From: Chitinophagales bacterium
GTDB taxonomy: Bacteria; Bacteroidota; Bacteroidia; Chitinophagales; Chitinophagaceae
Length of the DNA: 10,528 nucleotides
Assembly: GCA_025355935.1 (NCBI GenBank)
Contig: JANXYS010000499.1
Location: forward strand, 1 to 10,528
Direction of reading: 5' to 3'
The notes under the pieces are model-generated. The model had not been told where the DNA came from, searched no databases, and saw nothing but the letters and a program-made list of their open reading frames with translations. Below are positions 1-6,839 of this stretch, piece by piece. Made by a program: the position numbers and the translations under genes. Position 1 is the first letter of the stretch. Every line of letters starts with the position of its first letter.

Positions 1-240
1 GTTCTCCCCAATAACGTCTATGCTGAGTAACGTACCTGCCACATAAGCATATTCCATTGAGAGGTTGAGCGACGAAATTTTATCTACGTTAGTCCGGTCA
101 ATATGACGGAATGGAAAATGTTCAAGAAGATCTTTAAAAGTAAAAATGTTTAATTCTTTGCGCAGCAACTCACCCCGGGGGGCCGAAATGCCTGTTAGGT
201 ACTCAATCGGCGTAGATAATATGGACTGATCCTGGCTAAT
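1..240 (-). CDS. recG: ATP-dependent DNA helicase RecG, N-terminal fragment
   Basis: RecG remodels stalled replication forks and branched DNA in the cytoplasm. Only the first 80 or so codons are here; the gene runs off the left edge. Read on the minus strand, the frame is open from 240 to 1 and gives the start of the RecG wedge region: STPIEYLTGISAPRGELLRK, then a segment with FTFKDLLEHFPFRHIDRT at about residues 33-50. This is the typical Bacteroidetes RecG opening (TPIEYL, GELLRKEL, DLLxHFPFR, IDRT). The helicase motor domains lie outside the window. The start is a problem: an in-frame TGA sits at 249-247, and no ATG, GTG or TTG occurs between it and the conserved TPIEYL. ATT at 240-238 is used here only as the best-placed rare start; ATA at 222-220 is the alternative. 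Family identity is confident; the start is not. Confidence 0.85.
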   Translation of the reverse strand, partial: MSQDQSILSTPIEYLTGISAPRGELLRKELNIFTFKDLLEHFPFRHIDRTNVDKISSLNLSMEYAYVAGTLLSIDVIGEN

Positions 241-247
241 AAATGTT

Positions 248-282
248 CAAACAATATAAGTGACAAAACATTACACACCCAA
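248..282 (-). promoter_or_regulatory. Candidate Bacteroidetes-type promoter of recG
   Basis: On the minus strand there is TTTG at 283-280, whose TTG is followed after 23 bases by TATTGTTTG (256-248). This resembles the Bacteroidetes sigma-A pattern of TTTG near -33 and TAnnTTTG near -7, but with one extra base inside the -7 element and a slightly long spacer. The -7-like end is only 7 bases from the putative ATT start, so the transcript would have almost no leader. A nearly identical arrangement sits upstream of the DEAD-box gene, which is the main reason to list it. Confidence 0.3.
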
Positions 283-373
283 ACTTCGTAACTACACAGT
301 AAGCAGTTAATATGATCAATAAAATTAGTTCGATTCTCTGTCCTGACTTTTGGGATATCCTTTAAAAAAATGA

Positions 374-1591
374 TTATTTGTTTCTTACCCCGCGATGCTG
401 AAAACTCTTCTTTTTCCCGCCGCCCCGTTTCTCAAAAATTGGATTATACGACGGCTGCTCTCCGAAAGCTTCAGGCAAAGGCATTTTCTGGACGACTTTT
501 TCGAGTAATTTTTCAATCGCCAAAAACTTACGCTGTTCTTTTACACTCACTAGTGTAAATGCTGTTCCATCGGCTTCAGCACGAGCAGTTCTTCCTATTC
601 GGTGAACGTAATCTTCACCGTCGTGGGGAACATCAAAATTTATTACGAGATCAATATTATCTATGTCAATTCCACGGGAAAGAATATCAGTCGCTACTAA
701 TACTGGTAAACGACCGCTTTTATATTGTATAAGGATATCCTCGCGGCTTTCCTGTTCAAGATCACTATGGATTTCACCGGCCTTAATGCCGTTTCTTTTG
801 AGATCGCGTGTGAGTGCTTTTACATTTAGTTTACTGCTGCAGAATATTAAAACGGTTTTAAAATTATTCTCTTTTAATAGATGCAGGATAAGTGGTATTT
901 TCTGGGCATCGTATACCATGTATGCCTGTTGAATGATTTTCTCCGGAGGCTTACTGATAGAGATATTTATTTCGGCAGGTTCGTGTAAAATGCTGCGTGC
1001 CAGTTGCCGGATCTTTGGCGGCATTGTTGCAGAAAATAGCAGGTTTTGCCTCTTAGCCGGCAAATGCTTAATGATGAACATGATGTCATCAAAAAAGCCC
1101 ATATCGAGCATTCTGTCTGCCTCATCGAGTACAAGGTATTTGAGATTGTCGAGTTTCACATAACCCATTTTTATGTGGCTCATCATTTTTCCCGGGGTAC
1201 ATACGACAATATCGGCACCCATGCTGAGTGCCTTTTTTTCCTGCACAAATGCATTCCCGTCTCCGCCGCCAAACACTGCGATAGAGCTAATAGACGTAAA
1301 ATATGAAAGTCCTTCGAGGTGCTGCGCAATCTGTATAGCCAGTTCCCGGGTAGGAACGATAACCAGCACGGTTATGGTTATCCCATCGGTATGTTCTGTA
1401 ATGATCCGATTTATCAGCGGCAACAAAAAGGCGGCGGTTTTTCCGGTACCCGTTTGTGCCGAGGCTATGATATCTTTTCCTTTTAAGATAAGGGGAATAA
1501 CCTGTTGTTGAACGGGTGTTGCGTCTTCATAGTTTGATGCTTCAATGCCCTCCATTAATCTTCCATCAAATCCAAATTCTGTAAACTTCAA
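374..1591 (-). CDS. DEAD-box ATP-dependent RNA helicase, RhlE-like
   Basis: This is a cytoplasmic ATP-dependent RNA helicase that unwinds short RNA duplexes; relatives act in ribosome assembly, RNA decay and cold adaptation. All hallmark motifs are in order: Q motif around ATPVQQQ (24-30), motif I AQTGTGKT (45-52), Ia PTRELA (80-85), GG (109-110), Ib TPGK (132-135), II DEAD (156-159), III SAT (187-189), IV LIFCSSK (248-254), V ATDILSRGIDI (300-310) and VI HRIGRTAR (330-337). The two RecA-like domains end near residue 360, followed by a short basic tail with GGGKKK that may contact RNA. At 405 residues it fits the short RhlE class. The start is TTG at 1591-1589, placed directly before the usual family beginning (KFTEFGF). 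No in-frame ATG lies between it and the upstream stop, and no Shine-Dalgarno sequence is seen. It is divergent from the cvfB-like gene. The exact subfamily and RNA target cannot be told. Confidence 0.95.
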   Translation of the reverse strand: MKFTEFGFDGRLMEGIEASNYEDATPVQQQVIPLILKGKDIIASAQTGTGKTAAFLLPLINRIITEHTDGITITVLVIVPTRELAIQIAQHLEGLSYFTSISSIAVFGGGDGNAFVQEKKALSMGADIVVCTPGKMMSHIKMGYVKLDNLKYLVLDEADRMLDMGFFDDIMFIIKHLPAKRQNLLFSATMPPKIRQLARSILHEPAEINISISKPPEKIIQQAYMVYDAQKIPLILHLLKENNFKTVLIFCSSKLNVKALTRDLKRNGIKAGEIHSDLEQESREDILIQYKSGRLPVLVATDILSRGIDIDNIDLVINFDVPHDGEDYVHRIGRTARAEADGTAFTLVSVKEQRKFLAIEKLLEKVVQKMPLPEAFGEQPSYNPIFEKRGGGKKKSFQHRGVRNK

Positions 1592-1672
1592 AATAAGATA
1601 ATTAAATAATTTGTTATTAAAGGTACTACAAATTGGTTATTGTTCCCGTTAGGCCGATGGATTAACCTTGCC

Positions 1673-1706
1673 CAAACAATATTTTGAGGTCTTAAAATTG
1701 CTACAA
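1673..1706 (-). promoter_or_regulatory. Candidate Bacteroidetes-type promoter of the DEAD-box gene
   Basis: On the minus strand, TTG at 1706-1704 is followed after 22 bases by TATTGTTTG (1681-1673). The 10-base string ATATTGTTTG also occurs upstream of recG with almost the same spacing to a TTG. The pattern resembles the Bacteroidetes TTG / TAnnTTTG promoter, off by one base in the -7 box. It would give a leader of roughly 75-80 bases before the TTG start codon. The rest of the 175-base divergent gap (1592-1766) is AT-rich and shows no other clear structure. Confidence 0.35.
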
Positions 1707-1766
1707 TACTCTAGTCAGTTCTTATTAAATAAAGATTTATCATGATTATTTCTGTACTTTGTTCTT

Positions 1767-2429
1767 ATGGTGAAAGTTGGTGAATATAATGAACTAAAGG
1801 TGGCACGAATGGTAGATTTCGGGGCTTATCTTGATGATGGTGGCGAGGGTATTTTGTTACCAAAACGATTCATGCCCCGCGACTTAAAGGTTGAGGATAC
1901 AATTCGTGTATTTATCTATCACGATAGTGAAGACAGGTTAATTGCTACCACTCAAAAGCCCCTGGGTGTTTTAAACGACATTGTAAAACTTCGAACGGTG
2001 AGTGTAACTGAACAGGGTGCATTTCTAGACTTCGGGCTGATGAAAGATCTTTTTGTTCCAAAATCGCAGCAGCTGGTCGGTATGCTACCAAATGGCGAAT
2101 ATGTTGTAAAAATATATCTCGATGAACAAACGGGGCGTATAGCTGCCACGGAGCGGATTGAACAAACCTTGAGCAATAATATCCTTACGGTGAAGGATCT
2201 CGAAGTGGTGGACCTTATCGTTTTTCGCAGAACCGACATTGGCTATGTTGTAATAATTAACAATCAACATACGGGCGTATTGCATTTCAATGAGATTTAT
2301 CGAAATATTGGAGAAGGCGATAAGTTTAAAGGCTTTGTAAAAAAGATATATCCAGATAACAGAATTGATGTTTCAGCAGGTCGGCCTGGCTATCAACGGG
2401 TAGAGGATGAAACAGGGAAGATATTATGA
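1767..2429 (+). CDS. cvfB: CvfB-like S1-domain RNA-binding protein, cut short by an in-frame TGA
   Basis: CvfB/YitL-family proteins are cytoplasmic RNA-binding proteins with S1-type OB folds and a C-terminal winged helix; in Staphylococcus the family affects virulence gene expression. The sequence opens with the family's typical start (VGEYNELKVARMVDFGAYL), then LLPKRF (30-35), DSEDRLIATT (53-62), GAFLDFGLMKDLFVP (84-98) and YLDEQTGRIAAT (117-128). Three S1-like segments run at about 1-63, 68-132 and 145-205. The ATG at 1767 matches where relatives start. Translation stops at TGA 2427-2429 after 220 residues, whereas relatives run to about 275-285. The missing part is present in frame straight after the stop (next entry). 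The product as read would lack its winged helix. It may be a nonsense allele, a sequencing error, or a stop that is read through. The whole unit spans 1767-2594. Confidence 0.9.
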   Translation: MVKVGEYNELKVARMVDFGAYLDDGGEGILLPKRFMPRDLKVEDTIRVFIYHDSEDRLIATTQKPLGVLNDIVKLRTVSVTEQGAFLDFGLMKDLFVPKSQQLVGMLPNGEYVVKIYLDEQTGRIAATERIEQTLSNNILTVKDLEVVDLIVFRRTDIGYVVIINNQHTGVLHFNEIYRNIGEGDKFKGFVKKIYPDNRIDVSAGRPGYQRVEDETGKIL

Positions 2430-2594
2430 TTGCTCGATGAGGGAAGTGGCTTTTTGGAATTCAATGATAAGTCGGACCCGGAAACTATCTACCAGGTTTT
2501 CGGCATGAGTAAGAAAACTTTTAAGATGACGATTGGCAATTTATATAAACAAAAGAAACTGGTATTTGAAGAAAACGGAATTCGGAAGCTTTAA
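2430..2594 (+). pseudogene. cvfB: Severed C-terminal winged-helix part of the CvfB-like gene
   Basis: The 54 codons directly after the TGA, in the same frame, encode the CvfB C-terminal winged helix: GFLEFNDKSDPETIY, then VFGMSKKTFKMTIGNLYKQK, then an ending with FEENGIRKL and a TAA at 2592-2594. Family members carry this block continuous with the S1 domains, usually as KIL-x-x-L followed by GFLPLxDKSDP. Exactly one codon, the TGA, separates KIL from LLDEGSGF, so there is no frameshift. The remnant has no good start of its own; a TTG at 2430 immediately follows the stop and could at most support re-initiation. The end lies 4 bases from the stop codon of the convergent amylosucrase-type gene. 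Confidence 0.85.
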
Positions 2595-2598
2595 ATTT

Positions 2599-4539
2599 TC
2601 AACCCGACTTCATGATATAGAATTTAAAGGCCGGGAGCACGATATTTTCTGCCCCAGACAAAAGCTGATAGCTTTTCCCTGATATACATTCAACTAAGCT
2701 GTCACTCGCGGGCCCGTTTTGCCGGAAAATATCCCATGATAAATAAGCCGTTTCTGCACTGAAATTGAAAAGGCAGTAAACCTTTTCTTCGTCGAACGTT
2801 CTTAGGTAAATCGCCACGTGATCATTATGCGCGGCAACCCAGGTGAGATTTTTAAAATCTCCAAAAGCCGGGTAAGACTTCCTGATATTAATCAGCTTCT
2901 GTAATCCGGAAAAAATTTGCTGCTCAACTGTTCCCTCTTTATCTACTTTTTTGTTTTTTGTCCAGTCGATAATTGGCCGATGCATCCAGCGGTTATCGTA
3001 ACTCGTTGCAGGATCATTCTTATAACTATAGTCGTTTGTATAGCCGGCCTCGTCTCCATAAAATAACATTGGTATACCACCTAGCAAGAGGCTGTGTGCC
3101 TGCATGAGCAGTATCTTATTAATTGACGTTGCGATAAAAGAATCATCGCCCGAGTTTATAGCTTTCTCTAGTCCACACAAGGAAGCAAGTGTACCGCTAA
3201 TGCGGGCATCCTGCGTTTTAGGATTTACCGAAAATAGCGCCCCAGAAGCAGGTGACAAATTATAGGATCCAGAGTAGTACTCTTTAAGAAATTTACGATG
3301 CTCGTACGGATTAAAACCTGCATTCCTGATCATGTAGTCATCATATCCCAGGCCAATATCGTCGTGGCAACGAACGTAAGTAATCCATGATGTGCCGAAC
3401 GGCTTTTGCAAAAGTTCATGTTGTGCCGCCAGCATTATCTTCGTATTGCCTGTTGCGAGGGCATCCCACTGTAGCGCCATTTGAGTAGCGTTATAAGCAA
3501 AATCACATTCTTTTGAAGTGAACGAACCTGAACCAAAATATTTCATGATTTCATTGGGAGCTACGATTGCTTCACCCAGCAGAGCCATCCCAGGGGTTGC
3601 TATTTCTATACATTGCTTGATAAGGCGGAGTATGGTATGTGCTTTCGGAAGGTTTTGACAGGTAGTGCCAAGCTCTTTCCAGATGAATGCCGGCGCATCA
3701 ATTCGTAAAATATCTACCCCGTGATTAGCATAAAAGAAAACCACTTCGAGCATTTCCATAAAAACTTCGGGGTTTTTATAATTGAGATCCCATTGATAAC
3801 CATGAAATACAGTCATTACCCATTGCTTGCATTCATCTGACCAGGTAAAATTTCCCGGCGAGCTCTCGGGGAAAATCTCAGGCATTGTTTTTTCAAATTC
3901 ATCAGGCACAGTTCTGTCCTGGTACATATAAAAATAGTCCTGGTAACATTTATCACCAGCGCGTGCCTTCATCGCCCACTCATGTTTATGAGATGTGTGA
4001 TTAAGTACCACGTCTAGCATCAGGTACATATCCTCATTAATCATCTTCTGCTGGAGTTCCACGAGGTTTTCAGTACTGCCAAATTTTTTATCAACTTTAC
4101 GAAAATCTGATACTGCGTAACCCCCATCACTTTCCCCTTCGGGACTTTCCATAAGCGGCATAAGGTGCAGTAAATTCACGCCAAGCTTTTTAAAGTAGCC
4201 TAACTTGTCTTCAAGATTTTCAAGGTTTCCGCAAAATTTGTCAACATATAAACTCATTCCAGTTATATGGTTACTTAGATACCAATGGCCTTCGCGTTCC
4301 TTTGCGAGATCCTTTGCTTTAAGAATGGAGGAACGTGATTTGTATGCGGCGATGATGCAACTAATGAGGACTTTAAAATCTGCAGCTGCGCGATCTTGAT
4401 ACAACTCATTGTAAAGAAAATGGATCGCAGAAGTGTTTGCAACAAACCTGGTATAAAATAAGTTGTCTTCACCCCCAATGTTGATCTCGCATTCCTGCAG
4501 ACAATTATTTACCAGTTGGTGAAGCTTGGTTTCGTACAT
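2599..4539 (-). CDS. Amylosucrase-type glycoside hydrolase (GH13 subfamily 4)
   Basis: Amylosucrase transfers the glucosyl unit of sucrose onto alpha-1,4-glucan and frees fructose; close relatives are sucrose hydrolases. The closest recalled protein is Neisseria polysaccharea amylosucrase. The 646 residues match its length and layout: N-terminal helical region (about 1-85), (beta/alpha)8 barrel with B and B' insertions, and a C-terminal beta domain (about 555-646). Visible residues are DVVLNHT (176-182), nucleophile Asp281 in LRIDA, acid/base Glu323 in GEAIV, and transition-state Asp393 in CHDDIG. Asp138 (SDGGYAVSDF) and Arg517 (DNRWMHRP) match the Asp-Arg pair that gives sucrose specificity. 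Asp394 and Arg446 match acceptor-site residues of the Neisseria enzyme. No signal peptide is seen, so it is likely cytoplasmic. It is the last gene of the operon, 10 bases after the fructokinase stop, with a purine-rich GAAAAGG (4548-4542) just before the ATG. Polymerase versus hydrolase activity cannot be settled from sequence alone. Confidence 0.93.
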   Translation of the reverse strand: MYETKLHQLVNNCLQECEINIGGEDNLFYTRFVANTSAIHFLYNELYQDRAAADFKVLISCIIAAYKSRSSILKAKDLAKEREGHWYLSNHITGMSLYVDKFCGNLENLEDKLGYFKKLGVNLLHLMPLMESPEGESDGGYAVSDFRKVDKKFGSTENLVELQQKMINEDMYLMLDVVLNHTSHKHEWAMKARAGDKCYQDYFYMYQDRTVPDEFEKTMPEIFPESSPGNFTWSDECKQWVMTVFHGYQWDLNYKNPEVFMEMLEVVFFYANHGVDILRIDAPAFIWKELGTTCQNLPKAHTILRLIKQCIEIATPGMALLGEAIVAPNEIMKYFGSGSFTSKECDFAYNATQMALQWDALATGNTKIMLAAQHELLQKPFGTSWITYVRCHDDIGLGYDDYMIRNAGFNPYEHRKFLKEYYSGSYNLSPASGALFSVNPKTQDARISGTLASLCGLEKAINSGDDSFIATSINKILLMQAHSLLLGGIPMLFYGDEAGYTNDYSYKNDPATSYDNRWMHRPIIDWTKNKKVDKEGTVEQQIFSGLQKLINIRKSYPAFGDFKNLTWVAAHNDHVAIYLRTFDEEKVYCLFNFSAETAYLSWDIFRQNGPASDSLVECISGKSYQLLSGAENIVLPAFKFYIMKSG

Positions 4540-4549
4540 TACCTTTTCT

Positions 4550-5506
4550 TTAGTTAAAAATATCGCTGCTTAAATGTTTAAAAGCTTCCATCGCACCCAG
4601 GTACTCACAAGTACGGGCACCTGCTTTATTTGCTTTCGCGATTACGACCTCCCAAGTATTTATATCCAGCTGCGTGAGATCGCGATCAGGAATATTCGCA
4701 AGCTGAGCAAGTAATGCGCCTACAAATGCATCACCGGCACCCGTTGTATCTACTGGCTTAACAGCAATGCTAGGTACAACAATTATTTGTTTTTGAAATC
4801 CGAAAAGCGTCCCTCTCTCCCCCAGAGTTATCGCAAAAGCAGCAGACGTTTTTTCTTCGAACATTTGAACAGCTTCATCCAGGCTTCTCTTACCAGTTAG
4901 CAATAAAGCTTCTTCATCACTTACCTTAAAAAAACTACAGTGCTTAAGGAAATACCAGCTCTGATCGACAAAACTCTGGTCATTATCCTTAAATAAAAGA
5001 TGGCGATAGTTTGGATCGAAGCTTACAAAAAGCTTACTTTCTACAGCTTTTTGTAAAACACTTAAATAGGTTTTTTGCAAAGGGCCGGGCAAAAACGCGG
5101 TAGCTGAACCAAAATGTATGATCGGGAACCCAGCTAAATTTAAACCTGCAATATCAGATTCACTCAACTGGCCATCTGCCCCCCTGCTAAAAACAAAGTC
5201 GCGTTCGCCACTTTCAAGCAGACTTACAAATGCCATAGTAGTAAAATGGATATGATCTTGTAGCATCCATGAAGTTTCTACACCAAAATCCTTCATCACC
5301 TGGATTAATTGCTGACCAAAAGGATCCTTCCCCACTTTGGCAGCGAGCGTAACCTTACCACCAAGAGCTGCAATGGCAGCCGCGACATTAGTCGGTGCTC
5401 CTCCCGTTTTCTTTAAAAAGTTTTCACCGTCCGTTAAAGGCTTTCCCTTGTCTGTACAGATCATATCTATTAATGCTTCACCGATACACAAGATTTGTTT
5501 ACTCAT
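4550..5506 (-). CDS. PfkB-family carbohydrate kinase, probable fructokinase
   Basis: This is a ribokinase-fold sugar kinase in the cytoplasm, most likely ATP:fructose 6-phosphotransferase. Its 318 residues are normal for the family. It starts with ILCIGEALIDMI (5-16), as in bacterial and plant fructokinases, has the substrate-side signature GGAPTNVAAAIAALGG (35-50), and carries the ATP-binding and catalytic signature DTTGAGDAFVGALL (253-266), with Asp259 as the expected catalytic base. A mid-protein SFDPNYRHLLF (162-172) also fits fructokinases. The ATG (5506-5504) overlaps the stop of the upstream sugar transporter in an ATGA, implying translational coupling. The amylosucrase-type gene follows 10 bases after the stop. 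That enzyme releases free fructose from sucrose, so fructose is the most economical substrate guess. Specificity for another hexose or for 2-keto-3-deoxygluconate is less likely but not excluded. Confidence 0.9.
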   Translation of the reverse strand: MSKQILCIGEALIDMICTDKGKPLTDGENFLKKTGGAPTNVAAAIAALGGKVTLAAKVGKDPFGQQLIQVMKDFGVETSWMLQDHIHFTTMAFVSLLESGERDFVFSRGADGQLSESDIAGLNLAGFPIIHFGSATAFLPGPLQKTYLSVLQKAVESKLFVSFDPNYRHLLFKDNDQSFVDQSWYFLKHCSFFKVSDEEALLLTGKRSLDEAVQMFEEKTSAAFAITLGERGTLFGFQKQIIVVPSIAVKPVDTTGAGDAFVGALLAQLANIPDRDLTQLDINTWEVVIAKANKAGARTCEYLGAMEAFKHLSSDIFN

Positions 5507-6813
5507 ATATGAAGGATCATTTGGTTATTCATGTCTTCCAGTGCAAGGCCCTTGGTTTCAGGCATCATCTTCCATACATACAAAAGTTGCAACACCATCA
5601 TTGCGCAGAAGAAACTGAAGATATAGGCGCCTCCGATATTTGCAGCAAAATATGGGAATACTTGGGCCACTATAGCAGCCCAGACCCAATGCGTTAGGCA
5701 GCCAAAGGAAGTACCCGTTGCTCGAACAGAATTAGGGAAAATTTCAGAAATAAAAACCCAAATTACTGCACCCTGCCCGATCGCGTGCGCGGCAATAAAC
5801 ATAAAAACATAATATACCAAGAATGTATTTGATCCACTGTTAAATGAAAACGCAATTAAGGCCAGCGATATGATATATCCGACGGATCCTATATACATCA
5901 AAGTTTTTCTGCCGAATCTGTCGATCAGGTACCATCCTATTAGTGTAAAAGCTAAGTTTACTGCGCCTATTCCTACCGTCCCTAATAAGGCAGAATCCCG
6001 TTGGATCCCCGCCATAGCGAATACCTTTGGCGCAAAATAAATAATTGCGTTGATACCCGAAAGCTGGTTGAATGATGCAAGCAGAAATGCAAGAAGTAAA
6101 GGCTTATAAAACTTCTTATTAAATAGTTTCTCTTTTACAGGAGAGTTACCTCCCTTTATTTCAGCGATCGTTTTATCCACGTCATCTTCCGTTATCGCTA
6201 ATACTTTTCGGGCCGCAGCTTCATTGTTGTTATGGAGAAGTAGCCACCTCGGCGTTTCGGGCACCATCGTCATCAAAACTGAAAAGATTAGAGAGGGAAA
6301 AGCTACAACCCCGAGCATCCAGCGCCAGTCGTTTGCGCCGGCTATTCCCTGTAAGAGGTAATTTGATAAATAGGCCACCAGGATTCCAAACACAATATTT
6401 AGTTGAAATGAAATGACCATTCGGCCCCTAAATTTAGGGGGAGCAATTTCTGATATATAAACAGGTGCCACCATGGAAGAGGCGCCAATGCTAAGACCAC
6501 TGATAAATCTGAAAAGCATAAAAATATACACGTTGGGAGCTACGGCAGCCCCAAGAGATGATACAAAAAATAATATGCCTATCCAGAAGAGCGTTTTTTT
6601 TCTACCAATTTTATTTGCGGGAATATTTCCAAAAGCTGCACCAAAGGCCGTCCCGTATAACGCCATCGCAATGGCGGTTCCGTGCATCCAATTACTTAAC
6701 CCCCACAACTTTTGAATTGCCTGCTCCGCGCCTGAAATAACCGCTACATCAAGACCAAATAAAAATCCACCAAGCCCTACAGTAATCGACCAAAAAATTA
6801 ATTTTCTATTCAT
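5503..6813 (-). CDS. MFS sugar transporter, sugar porter (SP) family
   Basis: This is an integral inner-membrane carrier of the sugar porter family (XylE, GalP, GLUT), probably a sugar:H+ symporter. The 436 residues read as about 12 hydrophobic segments. Family signatures are: first half, KIGRKKT (68-74), RFISGLSIGASSMVAPVYIS (102-121) with SEIAP and RG after it, and PETPRWLL (185-192); second half, NQLSGINAIIYFAPKVF (249-265), DRFGRKTL (298-305) and PETKG (418-422) near the C-terminus. The sugar-binding QQLSGIN motif reads NQLSGIN, so the first glutamine is Asn249. No signal peptide is expected. It sits between the SLC45-like transporter (26 bases upstream) and the fructokinase (4-base overlap). 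That position makes fructose, glucose or a disaccharide the likely cargo, but the sequence does not say which. Confidence 0.93.
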   Translation of the reverse strand: MNRKLIFWSITVGLGGFLFGLDVAVISGAEQAIQKLWGLSNWMHGTAIAMALYGTAFGAAFGNIPANKIGRKKTLFWIGILFFVSSLGAAVAPNVYIFMLFRFISGLSIGASSMVAPVYISEIAPPKFRGRMVISFQLNIVFGILVAYLSNYLLQGIAGANDWRWMLGVVAFPSLIFSVLMTMVPETPRWLLLHNNNEAAARKVLAITEDDVDKTIAEIKGGNSPVKEKLFNKKFYKPLLLAFLLASFNQLSGINAIIYFAPKVFAMAGIQRDSALLGTVGIGAVNLAFTLIGWYLIDRFGRKTLMYIGSVGYIISLALIAFSFNSGSNTFLVYYVFMFIAAHAIGQGAVIWVFISEIFPNSVRATGTSFGCLTHWVWAAIVAQVFPYFAANIGGAYIFSFFCAMMVLQLLYVWKMMPETKGLALEDMNNQMILHI

Positions 6814-6839
6814 GAAGAGGTTTTAATGTGAGTTATAAA

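Noticed and set aside
241..373. A small gene, RNA or terminator between recG and the DEAD-box stop
   Set aside because: There are only short palindromes such as GGATATCC and TGATCA, no hairpin with a T-run, and no open frame with a plausible start beyond a dozen codons.
2427..2429. TGA as a selenocysteine codon
   Set aside because: The position lies in a helix linker of an RNA-binding family with no known redox residue there, and no SECIS-like hairpin was evident after it. Readthrough or mutation is simpler.
2421..2435. A frameshift as the cause of the broken CvfB-like gene
   Set aside because: The downstream winged-helix codons are in the same frame as the upstream part (2430 minus 1767 is a multiple of 3), so the lesion is a single stop codon.
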